From Cryptomeria japonica (Eukaryota > Streptophyta > Pinopsida > Cupressales > Cupressaceae): DNA of 64,000 nt. Position numbers and translations under genes: made by a program. Under the pieces are notes generated by a model that saw only the letters and a program-made list of their open reading frames with translations, had not been told where the DNA came from and made no database searches. Every line of letters begins with the position of its first letter. Within the stretch, counting starts at the first letter, position 1. The stretch is taken from NCBI RefSeq assembly GCF_030272615.1, contig NC_081409.1, positions 526,676,975-526,740,974 on the forward strand, in the 5' to 3' direction. Below, one piece after another: positions 1-10,703 of this stretch.

Positions 1-1
1 T

Positions 2-307
2 TCCTTTACTTCATCATTAGCCAAAAAATTGGGTCTTTCAAAAATTCATATCGAAGGAGACTCAAGTGTCATTATTAATGCATGCATCAAGAAAACATTG
101 TCAAATTGTAAAATATACATTTTAAAACAAATATGGTCTCTCCTTGATACATTTCATGATCACTTAATTTCTTAAACTTTGAGAGAGGGAAATAAAGTAG
201 TGGATTTTTTAGAAAACTTGGGATGCGATGACATTAATTTAGACTCATCCAGATTGGGGCTCAGTATGGCAAACTTTCCTCAACTAGCAGAGATAATCAT
301 TAATTAA
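2..307 (+). pseudogene. LINE RNase H (RVT_3-like) C-terminal fragment
   Basis: Reading from base 2, the frame gives an RNase H-type segment with the plant non-LTR signature IHIEGDSSVIINAC. One in-frame stop near base 173 follows, then REGNKVVDFLENLGCD, and the frame closes at 305-307. EGDS plus a downstream N-K-V-x-D-x-L-x-N-L block is typical of the RVT_3 (RNase H-like) domain at the C-terminus of plant L1-type LINEs. The catalytic N-terminal half lies off the left edge. The internal stop marks it as dead. A stand-alone RNase H-like gene is possible, but the LINE-like 3' tail at 2221 makes a LINE the better call. Confidence 0.72.
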
Positions 308-1649
308 CAAACCTGAGATTGCATATATGTACATCAATCTTTAATGATCACTCAAATCTTTTTGCATGGGCAAGGCACGATAGTCGTAATATAAGGCCAA
401 AAGTATATATTGTCATTCACTCAAATGGGTTGCTAATCATGACAGTTAAAGGATTTTTCTCCCATTTTCTCTAATTATTAACTGGATTCATTTTACTCTT
501 TACTTTGCATGTGTATACTATCATGTGTTACAGGTTGAGCGCATGCTACATGACTTCTAGTGGTGTGTTTCTCATTTTAAATTTTGATTATCATGCTTGA
601 GAACTTTTTGTAGTGCACTCGTTGAGCTCGGTTTCATCTTCCTCTGGCTCTGATGACTTGTATTTTCAGTGAATTCCTTTCAACTATGGACTATCAACCT
701 AGAAAATACAGATTTTTCTTGCAAGTTGAAGATTGGGAAACACCTTTTGATGATCATATTTCCAACTCTCAACTTGGTCAAGGATTTAACATTCAGTGTC
801 AACATTGCAGAAGATGTGTGAAGAAAATTATTGGTGAGGAAGTGTTGTACCCGCAGGATAAAAGAATCATATTTCCATCGCAGTTGGTCTCCATATTCCT
901 GTATAACGCCTTGGACTTACTTCAATCTTAGAGAAGTTTATAGAGTATTGCAAATAAGGTCGTTAAACCTGAGTTCACACTATGTAATAAATTACTTTCT
1001 GCGGTTCAAAAAATATGATCTTTGGAATGGTAAAGAAAATATTGGTGGTCTCTTCTCGAGACATTACTTGCAGAGTCGAGATGAATTTATCATCATTTAT
1101 GACAGTATTAAGCACTTGATGGACATACTTTTAGTTTGGCCATTTCAATAAGCAGTTCGAAATATGAGTAGATTTCTTGATTCTGAGACAAGAAGCAGGA
1201 TATACTCAAAGTTGCATGCTCTCTTTGTGATCATGGGGCATGACCACAATGTCCCTTGCCCGTCTGTAATTTTAGGTCTAGATGTTCACACTTGGCTGCA
1301 AAGTAACACCAATCACCTAGGTTTACCCAAAAGGCAATCTTTGTCTCAATTTACTCCAGCTTTGTCACAGTTGAATCTGGAAATCCCTATTCTCCACCTT
1401 CAGAACCTAAGCTTGAATGAAGCTAGTGAAGAATCATGCGTACAACCTATGGAATAATAGTTGCCCTATTCTCTAAATTTTGCTTCTAGTTTTACAATTT
1501 TGATACTGTCTCTCCTTGGCATTGACAGATGAAGATAGTCAGTGAATATTCAGATGGTTAGGCAAGCAATATCATTCGAGTTTATGTAGTTTTTGCTCAT
1601 TTTTTCTTCAGATATTATGGCTAAGTGCCCTATTTTTTTATATTTCTGG
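308..1649. other. Probable LINE 3' region, no recognisable gene
   Basis: Short open frames occur on the + strand (653-931, 831-1151, 1164-1457), but they overlap in different phases and match no family I know. I treat the stretch as non-coding LINE 3' sequence or decayed transposon DNA. Confidence 0.4.
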
Positions 1650-1833
1650 CATAGCCCAATTAGTATAGCCCAACTGGTGTTGCCCAACCAGTATAGCCTA
1701 ACCGATCTTGCCTAACCGATATAGCCCAACTGGTTTGGCCTTACCGGTATAGCCTAACCGGTGTAGCCCAACTGGTATAGCCTAACCGGTGTATGATTTT
1801 CTAGTGTAGCCCAGCCGGTGTAACCTTATTGGT
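1650..1833. repeat. Degenerate minisatellite, TATAGCCCAACCGGT-like unit
   Basis: About a dozen imperfect copies of a roughly 15-17 bp unit (consensus near tatagcccaaccggtg) run head to tail. Variation is mostly C/T and G/A changes. An AACCGGT core also appears in the copia LTR at 18.2 and 19.4 kb, but the units differ. Confidence 0.7.
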
Positions 1834-2049
1834 AGTAGAGTTAGATATATTGTTATCTAACAAATGGGACAGCAAACCGACAAACAAGAATTGTGCGATG
1901 CTCAAGTGACCGGTAAGGATGATAAGCGAAGAGTTAGATGTTGTGGTTTAAAACATATGTTTATGACATTTGCATGAGTCCATGAACATAACAACATCAA
2001 CATTTTCAATGTATGTAGCAAATTTTGTTGTACCTATTTTACATACATG

Positions 2050-2231
2050 TAATTGGGGGGTATCAGTGGGAGGGTGGGGGATGTTTAATCCCTTCTATCA
2101 TGATCTCATTTGTATTTTTCAGGCTACGAATGGAGGTTTTCTTGTTGGCTCTTTCCTCCAGGATCCCTTGAATGAGTTTTATTAATATTAATAATATATT
2201 AGTGGCTTGCCACTTTCACCAAAAAAAAAAA
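2050..2231 (+). mobile_element. LINE 3' terminus with poly-A tail
   Basis: The sequence ends in the motif 'agtggcttgccactttcacc' followed by about 11 A residues. This is the usual look of a plant L1-type LINE 3' end, where a short G/C-bearing trailer precedes poly-A. With the RNase H remnant at the left edge it suggests that bases 1-2231 are the 3' part of one LINE. The phrase 'aaaattgactatattt' follows the tail directly and recurs near 2284. That is a short local repeat rather than a proven target duplication, because the LINE 5' end is not in the window. Confidence 0.5.
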
Positions 2232-2910
2232 TTGACTATATTTGCTAGTGAATATATATTTGTGTTGATATTATTCCTTGCACAAAATTGACTATATTTC
2301 AAGAAATTGTCAAGAGAAAATAATTCAAAGCCAACCACTACTTGTGATATTTTCTCTATTGATTGGAGAGGGTAGTGATCTTTTAATGAGGATTTATTTA
2401 GATCCTTGAAGCCTACTAAAATTTGGATTTCTCCACTCGTCTTTCATATCGGTAACAAGTTTGATGCCCATATTGAATGATTGATTGAGAATATGAATCT
2501 TGATTTGATCAACTTTGTCAACTCTTTCTTCATCAAGGCCTCAATTTTTGGGTTGAAAAATTATTTCTAACTTATCAATTTTGCATTTACAAAAAGTTCT
2601 ACTATGATAAATGACATCCTTATCATATAAATTTAACTCATCATAGCTCCACACCATAATCTAATTTTATTTTGAACATAAAAAGATGAACTTGTTGATA
2701 TCTTTCCAAGTGCATGCTTTGGAAACCTTCACCTTTCTATCAAAAAATATTAGAAAAAAAAATTTACTAATAAAGAAGATTATATAGAAATATAGCTTCC
2801 AAAGTTTGGATTCGTCTCCACTCATGGCAACAAATTAATGTGAAATATTCACATAGGGAATTTCTTGATCCTCGTCATATATGATGTGTACATAAAAATC
2901 TAAACAAAAT
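2232..2910. other. AT-rich sequence, nothing recognised
   Basis: No open frame or recognisable domain on either strand. It may be the outer part of the minus-strand LTR that ends at 3525. Confidence 0.3.
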
Positions 2911-3525
2911 AGGATTCAAACGAAAAACATTGAAATTTAACTCAACATTTAATGAAACATTCATTTAATCATAGAAATCAACAAATAACGAATAAAGATA
3001 ATGTATTTCACCCAATCGATAATTGTTGCACCATAAAGGGATTTGCTCAAAATGATGAATGTGGTTTCTCGAACTAGAAGTGTGACATTGTAGTGAGTAT
3101 GATTGATTATTAAAGACATCATTACAATATTTAAAATCAAGATCTCAAAATGGTTCATGGATGGTGGTTTAATAGGCTTTCAAGGAGGGAGATCAATGGT
3201 GGAGATTATATGAGAGATGAATAGATTACATCAAGTCGGTTGGGTAATTGAGAGATGGAGGGAGAAGAATAATTGATAATTATTTAATTTAAAATTGATC
3301 ATGGGGAGATGATTAAAAGTTGGATATGAGGCGAATGTAGGATAAAAATCTATTTTTATTTTATTTTTTAATTAAAATTTAAGTGAAAAGGGACATGGAA
3401 TAGGAAATATGACTTAGGAAAGTGGATTAGGAATTATGATAAAATAAATTAGGACTTGGGGAAAATTAGGAATAATTAGGATATAGGATAGGCTCAAGAC
3501 CTAGATATTTTTAGGTGTCTACATT
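2911..3525 (-). mobile_element. LTR remnant on minus strand; dispersed repeat copy 1
   Basis: The right edge reads ...TTTTTAGGTGTCTACA (3510-3525), the reverse complement of an LTR start TGTAGACACC. It is followed at once by a reversed polypurine tract ('tttcgcccatctttga'), as expected for a 3' LTR of a minus-strand element. About 2911-3366 aligns over several hundred bases with 53871-54345, sharing for example 'gatttgctcaaaatgatgaa', so this is a dispersed repeat. The outer LTR end was not located. Confidence 0.55.
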
Positions 3526-5040
3526 TCGCCCATCTTTGAGACAATGTTGTAAAGGAGGAAGCAATATTACTTCAAAGAAGAATAAAATAGAGATGTTCGA
3601 TGAAATATGGGTTTATAAAAAAAGAGGATATGATGATAGCCCTTTAAGAGGATAGGTGAGTATGAAGGACATGAGTAGGCTCTCAAAATGGATGGAAATA
3701 AAGGATCAAAAAATAGTATGAGATGCAAATGAGGAAGGACAGGATAGTCATGTTAAATTGGTGTGAGCAACCTGGTGTTTGATATAGCACTTGATGTTAT
3801 GCACCATGTTATAAATACCATGGTGACAATGTGTCAAATGGATAGAGGATTAAACATCGCAAGCAAACATATGTCGATTTCATCATTATATAAAAGACTA
3901 TGATGTCAATGCAACAAGTAAAATTGCAAGGACTAATGAAGATGTAAGATTGAATAATAAAACACAAGCAAAGAAAAAATGCATGTGTAAAAAAATACAA
4001 AGGCAAACACCATGTTGCCCCTAGTCAAGTTAAAAATCAATGGGCGATTCATGATAATGATAGAATTTGTTGATGTATGAATTATGTATCCCAGAAAGAA
4101 ATGATGTTGTTATTGATATAGGAATAATATAGGATAAAAACAATAGAAGCATAAGGAAAGATATATCTTGATGATAATTGATTTATAAATAGGATTAAAT
4201 TGACTAAAAGTGTTACATGTTTTTAGGATGATTAGCTAGATTGCTTGGAAAAATGTATGGATAGGGATTGCTTGTGGTGGATTGACTACTTTAGGATTGC
4301 ATTGCACTTCCTACATGACTATACTGGATTATTGTTGGATTGTAGTTGAGTTACTTTTGGATGGGATTATTTCCTTTATATGATCATTAATGACAAGGGA
4401 GCACCAAGTCTAGAAACAATGATGTGAGGTAGGTTGATTTAGGATAAGGGGCTTAATGAAATGCATGTATGGATTAAAATATTATTGATACCGGATGGAA
4501 ATTTTGATCAATAGGTTAAGGGATTACTAATAATATATAGGAAGATGAATGAATTAAAGGATTAATGATAGTAAATGGAAAGAAAGGATGTGACCTCCAA
4601 GGATTATGTCATAGAGGAAACATACCCCTACTTTCCAATTTTTGTTTAGGATGTTGGGATAAATGGATACATGGTATGGCATAGGTGAGATCAATGTGGG
4701 TAAAGGATTTGTTGCAAAAGGATTCACTATGTCAAGCATTTACCAAAGCACCTATAAAAATCACACCTCAATCATTATCAAGAACAAAGTCCTCATCAAT
4801 ATCAATGTTAAATAGCATTAACAATGTGGGATGGTAGCAAGGAGACATGGAGATGATAGATTGGAATAAAAATAAAGATTCAATGGGATAGATGAGACAA
4901 CTTGCCCCCAGATTCAAAGTATATAGACAATCAATTTACACATGACACCCACAAACATATCTTCATCATGGTACTTCTCCAAGATACCATAAAAATAGTT
5001 TTTGATTGTGTCGACTTGAATTTCATCATCAGAATACTAC
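3526..5040 (-). mobile_element. Probable internal region of minus-strand LTR element
   Basis: The stretch begins with a reversed polypurine tract next to the LTR end at 3525. No protein domain could be read on either strand; only shadow frames of 65 codons or fewer exist. Confidence 0.35.
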
Positions 5041-6184
5041 CTGCAACATGTTAGTTTCACAAAATATAAAGGAAATGCTACAAGAAATCCAAACTCAACC
5101 AATGAAACTACATGAAATGAATATTAAAATAAAAACACTATTTTTACCTTCATGATTTAAGTTTCATTGTGTCCTAACTCCACTGTTCACGGTTGCAAAT
5201 GGTGTGCTCTCAGACAAGCACTGATAGCTTCCAAGATGGCATATGAAGAATGGACTAATAACTGATAGTTAATTGGTATTATGATATGCAATGCTAAATG
5301 ACTATGCTAAATGATTATGCTATTTGCTTCAAGATTAAAACTCGCAGATGCATAAGTTTTCACAAATGATTAGCTTAAAAACTCACTTGAAGACAAACTT
5401 GAAGACTAACTCTTTCTCAACTCAAACTCTTGATTTTATAGACTTTGAGAGGATAAGATGATGTGGCCCAGATCAACAGTCATGATCAGATCTGTAGATT
5501 TGGATGGTTGTGAGCAAAGGTGAAGGTTGAGAGAAAGGGGGAAGGAGAAGACAAGTGTCACTCATCTCACCTTGACTAGGTTGCTGACTGAGGGAATCTA
5601 GGGATGGTTGGAGAAGATTTAGGCATGAGAGGACAAGTGGAGTCAAGTCCTTCCTAAGATGTAGGTATGTTGGAGGGAATATAGAAGAAAATTTAAGAAA
5701 TATGTGTACGTACATAATATTTCGTTAAATTTGGAGGTTGACGATAAATGATGAATTAATATTTAATAAATATTAATATCTTTAGCCACATGATTGATGA
5801 GCTAGCAAAGGGAAGATGAAGTGGAGATGGAAGGTGAGTTGGAAAAGAGATTAAATAATTTTAAAATTATTTAATATTTGAGACTATATGATAGAAGAAT
5901 AATCATTAAATATTAGATATTCGAATCATTAGAGGAAATAATTAAATATTTAGATACTCAATTAATTGATCAGAAGAATAATTAAATATTAGATATTTAA
6001 TTAATTAGAGGAATAGGATAGATGAATTAATTAATAAAATATTTCAATTAAATTAATTAATAGAAAGACATGAAATGAATTAAATAAATTAATCTTTTCA
6101 AATTAACTATTTAATAGAAGAATAAACATTAAATAAATTTAAAATATTTATTTAATCACTCATAGCCATTTTTATGTGTATACA
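5041..6184 (-). mobile_element. Second minus-strand LTR remnant (TGTATACA end)
   Basis: It ends at 6184 with the reversed LTR start (reverse complement TGTATACACATAAAAATGG), followed by the reversed polypurine tract 'ttttgcccctctttga'. Around 5120-5155 it shares a '...aaaaacactatttttacc' block with the U5-like part of the LTR at 8238-8983, so the two look like relatives. The interior is rich in attaattaa. The left border at 5041 is approximate. Confidence 0.45.
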
Positions 6185-6516
6185 TTTTGCCCCTCTTTGA
6201 AATGATGTCGAGACAACATTGTTTCAAATATTAAATCAAGTCTCGATAGTGTGCCTAATGGAGATAAAAATCCTAATTGTGTGCCCCTCGGGAGATTGAT
6301 CGTGAATTTGATGAAAACTTTGGATAAGTGATTGATCTCACGATAATTGAAAAGGTTTGTCAATTAAATTTATTTATGAAAAATAAATATAATTGCCCCA
6401 TTGAAAAACATTAATTACCCTTCCGAATAGTAAAAAAAAAATTAACCAAAGTTAATTTTAATTTCATTTGCATCCTTGTCAGCTTTGTGCAGAAATTGTC
6501 TTGGTGAGGTGGCAAA
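6185..6516. other. Polypurine-tract side of a minus-strand element, truncated
   Basis: Internal sequence adjoining the LTR end at 6184. No coding potential recognised. It gives way to the leader of the PMD gene near 6.5 kb. Confidence 0.35.
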
Positions 6517-6591
6517 ATGGTGATCTCGTTGGAGAACCATCAATTTGAGCACGTTCAACGATATCAGCGACCTCCTGAGTATGGTTATTTG
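6517..6591 (+). pseudogene. Possible first exon of the PMD gene
   Basis: An ATG-initiated open stretch (MVISLENHQFEHVQRYQRPP...) ends at a good donor, GGTTATTTG|GTATGT (around 6591). It lies upstream of, and on the same strand as, the PMD coding region at 7386. The link between them is inference from position and the donor site only. Confidence 0.3.
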
Positions 6592-6689
6592 GTATGTATC
6601 TTATCCCGAGCATTTTTCAACTTGTCATATGATTTTTCATATTTGTTTTGTGCTTTTGGTTATTTTGAATTTTTTTATTTTCGGCAATT

Positions 6690-6960
6690 ATGTTTAGCGT
6701 TTTTGTTTTCTTTGGTAGCATTTTTGCATCTAAAGTTAGCGCATATGATAAGTTTAGCACATGTGCTCATTTTGTTAGCGCATGTGTGATTTATGTTAGC
6801 GCTTTTTCTTGGTCAGTTCTTTTTCTTTTAGTGTTTGCATGTTTGATGTTTAAGACAACTTGTTTAATTGTTTCACGCATATGTTTGAAGGTTTAGCGCT
6901 TTTGTGAAAAAGGTTCACGCATATGTGTGGTTCAACAACTGCGTTCAATAGAATAGCACT
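6690..6960 (+). repeat. TTAGCGC-type degenerate repeat leader
   Basis: Short phrases built on (t)tagcgc or tcacgcatatgtgtg recur every 20-50 bp, for example near 6735, 6775, 6798 and 6893. A similar CAGCGC-based patch lies in the leader of the LTR element at 29580-29930. Confidence 0.5.
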
Positions 6961-7385
6961 TTTGTTTTAGATGAATGTGTTTGATGTTGTTCATAGTAAA
7001 AATTCACTTTGATGATTAGATTTAGGCATTTTGATGCGCAATTGTGATGAATAGGTACTTGATTGTTTGATTTGATAATGTTGATTGATAGGATAAATGA
7101 TTGTTCAATTTGATTTGATTGGATAGATTAGCTCTAAGAAACCGATTTAGTTTCTGATGAAGAGCATAGCAGAGTTTGATTGAACTCGGTGATTGATAGA
7201 AAACCATGATTGATAGGTTTAAATTGATTTGATAGCCTGATTTGCTTCAAGTGAAAAGATTTACCAATTGTTGATGTGAGAGATTAGCGATCTCTTTGAT
7301 TTGATAAATAGATGATTGATGATCAAATTCTCTTGGTAAATAGGAGAAACTTGATGTTCTCCAGTGTCAAGAGAAATTCCTAGCG

Positions 7386-8237
7386 ATGCGGCACTTAGTG
7401 TCAGAGCTTACACAAGAAGAGGAGAGACATTTAGATGCATGTGGATTATGCCACTTGTTATACATGCCTGATATTACCCATAATAGGGGATTGTTGAGAG
7501 TGTTAGTCGAGAGATGGCATAGCGATCATAACACTTTCCACCTACCCATGGGTGAGATTAGTGTGACACTTGAGGATTCTATAGGATTCTCCACATCCCA
7601 GTGACCGGTGAGTTAGTTCAGTATGATTTTTCAAGATCGTGGAGGGATAGAGGCTTGCAGAGCCATATTTGGTGATGAGAGCATTTCGAGAGGAGAGATC
7701 CGATGGGAGGATATGATTATCTATTATGAGACTCTCCATGTGATTCTTGCAGGTTTGATTGGGGGATTCATCTCTCCAGATAGGAGATCTCGAGGTTTTG
7801 TTGTTGGGTGGGGTGAGATTCTTTAGAGCATGATGTAGCGTCAGACTCAATATGTGTGGGGTGTTTGTATGCTTGCTCATTTGTATCATGATCTTCATCA
7901 GGTTTTTTTTTATGAGACTGTTAGTCTGTCAATAGGATGCACACTTTTGTAGATCTGGTGCTGGGAGCACATTGCTATTACTCGGCCTATTCAACATAGA
8001 GTTCATGGTGAGAGGTAGCCATATGTTTATCTGTATGCAGGTATCCTTACTCAGCATAAGCTAGGTAAGATGGAGTATTGGTGTTGGATTCTTGATTCAC
8101 TAGATAGTGTTATTTGGAGACCTTATATCGATTGTGAGCCATGGATAGATGATGCACAAACATTACCATTTATTATGCAAAGTAGATATCTCATTGATCA
8201 GACTCCATACATTGTTGAGAGACAGTTGATTAGTCGT
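7386..8237 (+). pseudogene. Plant mobile domain (PMD) protein, N-terminal part, split by LTR
   Basis: The conceptual product matches the PMD family (PF10536; MAIN/MAIL-like and transposon-borne proteins). It opens with MRHLVSELTQEEERHLDACG. LVERWHSDHNTFHLPMGEIS follows, corresponding to the family's L-V-E-R-W-x-x-x-T-H-T-F-H-x-x-x-G-E-x-x-x-T-L signature. After a +1 shift near 7575 come PVTGELVQYD, then VWGVCMLAHLYHDLHQ and IWCWEHIAITRP, the conserved W-G-x-x-x-L-A-x-L-Y block and W-x-W-E block. The last part reads W-R-P-Y and ends VERQLISR at 8237. There are several in-frame stops (around 7825, 7835, 7951 and 8018), so it is a pseudogene. PMD genes are often cargo of plant transposons. The expected continuation (R-x-L-R-Q-F-G) is missing here and is found reversed at 28514. 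Confidence 0.85.
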
Positions 8238-8983
8238 TGAAGAGGGGGAAATGGATTAGAAGGTAAAATGATCAAAAACACAATGAAATAAGCATAAAAA
8301 CACTAAAACATCAAGAGACCATTTTTACCTTGTTATTTTACCTTCTCCTTCGGATTGAGCTTGATGAAGTGGATGATGAGGATGCACCCTTGATTCACCA
8401 CTTGATGTGTTGCTTGCTTGATTTGGATGTGGAATGCTCTCCAAGTTCTCAACAAGATATATTGGATTTGATAGGATTATTGGATGGATTTTGGATGGAT
8501 TTGAATTGAAAGATTGGAGAAAGAAGAGGAGAAAAGAGAAGCATGACGCATGAGAAGTGGATTCTTTGTGAGGAGAATAGGCTCCAATTTATAGATTGGA
8601 GGAGGCCAATGGAGGGCTGAGATTGATTTCCTTATGGAGGGGTGAGATTGATTTGAGATAGAAGGCATGGATCAAGGGTGCCTTGGGAAAATAAATAGGA
8701 ATATAAAATTCCTTGGGAAGAGGGGGGAAAGGAAATTTGAATTCAAAATGAGGAATTAAAAATTCCAAAATAAGGATGCATTGAGGGATTCAAAGAAATT
8801 TGAATTTCTTTTAGAGGCTCAATGTTGATGTGACATGAGTGGGAATAAAATATTGAGGGATAATTATAAGTATGATTATTAGATATTCTAGAAGGATTAA
8901 TTAGGCTAAGTGGGATTAGGAAAAGTAATTTGTAGGAATCACATGACTAGGTTAATTAATTAAAATTATTTAACTGAGTGGGG
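8238..8983 (-). mobile_element. Truncated LTR, minus strand, inserted in PMD gene
   Basis: It starts TGAAGAGGGGG, the reverse complement of the LTR end ...CCCCTCTTCA of the element at 28515-36462. From about 8345 to 8983 it matches that LTR closely in reverse, for example 'ccaatttatagattggagg' and 'aaggatgcattgagggattc'. The U5-side 90 bp (8250-8340) is clearly diverged, so this is a related but distinct LTR. The match stops at 8983 in 'aactgagtggg', so about 200 bp of the U3 end is missing. The five bases before it (8233-8237, GTCGT) are the candidate target duplication. Confidence 0.8.
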
Positions 8984-10398
8984 CATGCAAACATCCTATA
9001 TGGATAGGACACAAGAATTTGTACCAGATAGTATTAGGTAAAATGAATTTTATATCTTAGACTTGCAGGGACATATGGGGAAGTTTGTGCGTGTGATGAT
9101 GCCATGAAAGGTCTGATATCCCTATGTATCAGACTGAGAAAACCAATGAAAGACAAAAAAAAATGCATTGAAAAGGCAAAAGGTTGAATTGCCTAATGTT
9201 TGGTGTTGAAGTGATGTGTGGGAACCCTGCCAATTCAAATACCTTGTTGTATTTTCAAAGGGTGGAAAAAGAATAAGCATTTTATATACTGTCCTAATAG
9301 ACCATCCATCATAACAATGATTACCAATGATGTGTGTGTTGCAAACAAAGTTCTAGAGGAAGGGTCTTTCTATTGTAATACCAAGTGAGTGTTCATATAC
9401 CTTGCCTAGGGTCCTCCAAGCCTAGAGTAAGGAGTTTGAAGCCTAGATACATTGATTTGGCCTTGTGGCCATCAATGAGTGTTGACCCAATAGGAGAAGT
9501 CTTGAGACTGACAATTTTGGAAGTGTGGCATTGTTAAAAGCCAACACTTAGGTGTGAACCCTTTCTTCACATATTATGATCAGTTGCCATGATACTTGAC
9601 CCTATCCTCATGGTGTTGGATCAATTCATATTATTTTTCCCAAGCCTAGAAGGCAAGTAATGTATCCAAGGGTGTGTAGAAGAATGGAGTGTATGATCAT
9701 TGAATTTGTATGTTGAAACCATTTTACATGCCCCTCCATTGAGGGTATTGAGGAAGATTGGGAATAGTGTGTTTTTTTGAAGAAACATGATGTGAGAAGT
9801 TTGATGCAAAGGCAAGGGTAGAACTTAGTATTTCATATTAGGACAATAACCACATTGATTAGGCAAGTCAAATAAGGTCTCTCCAATGTTTAGGATACAC
9901 AAGGGAAACATTAGTCATGTAAGTATGCATGAGAATGGGAATGGATATTTACTTTCCTTTTAGACTAACTTGGGTCTATGACTCTTAATGGTGTTCATCC
10001 CAAAAGTATATATAATATCATTCGCTTGCACCCAAGGTGTGACTGAGAATTTTGTCTTACTTGTCACTGATTTGGACAATATTGAGAGGATCCTATAAGG
10101 ATGACTATCACCATACTCTTGATGACTTCACAACATTGATAATGAATTCACATTAGACACTCATGGATTACCCCAATCAGACATTAGTCAACTTAAGATA
10201 TGATACAAGCCACAAAGCCATTAGCATATCACCTTCTCTAAATCACCACAAAGCCATTAGATATGTTTTGAGATGAAAAAGAAGAGTTAAATGTTTTTGG
10301 TTCAATTTGCATTATTTCTATGTCCAAGTAATTTAATTTGGTATTACTTCTATATAACTAGTTCTATAGCCCGATTTTTTTCTTGTGAAGAAAGACCA
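8984..10398. other. Intergenic repeat-like DNA, no gene
   Basis: No coding domain seen. Positions 9502-9590 match 36463-36551 in reverse complement at 84 of 89 positions by eye. The rest contains short local repeats such as the 'caaagccattag' pair near 10210-10260. Confidence 0.4.
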
Positions 10399-10600
10399 TG
10401 TCAGACAATATCAGCGAACAACAAAATAAGGAGACAATTGCTAGATTGTGGTCTAACTTGAAAAGAAAAAGGTGATGGAAAATTTTATTGTCCCTACAAA
10501 ATTTGTAAGGGTTTAAAGACTAGAAGACTTCTAATCAAAATAGATAAGAAACATTGTAGGCTACATGGTCACATTGAAGGGGGACATGATTATCATCCAT
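10399..10600 (+). pseudogene. CACTA transposon: transposase-associated N-terminal exon
   Basis: A start ATG at 10399 gives MSDNISEQQNKETIARLWSN. After a frameshift, the frame reads DGKFYCPYKICKG...HCRLHGHIEGG...Y-H-P-L and ends at a donor 'CCATTG|GTAAGT' near 10600. The Cys-bearing segment followed by H-x-x-x-x-G-H-x-x-G-x-x-Y resembles the Transpos_assoc domain (PF13963) that opens TNP2-type proteins. Position directly before TNP2 on the same strand supports the call. The frameshift marks decay. Confidence 0.55.
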
Positions 10601-10703
10601 TGGTAAGTTTTTCATTATATCATTTTAACAATTTATATACATAAGAAATCACTTGATGATGAGATCATGATCATGGTTTATTTATGTTGATCATTTTTAT
10701 ATA

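Noticed and set aside
653-1457. A protein-coding gene from three + strand frames
   Set aside because: The frames overlap in different phases, have no splice support and no recognisable domain.
2229-2300. 'aaaattgactatattt' pair as LINE target duplication
   Set aside because: Both copies lie to the right of the tail; a target duplication would need one at the LINE 5' end, outside the window.
10300-10400. CACTA terminal inverted repeat at the left of the transposase
   Set aside because: No CACTA-starting repeat with a matching inverted partner downstream of 21.2 kb could be found by eye.
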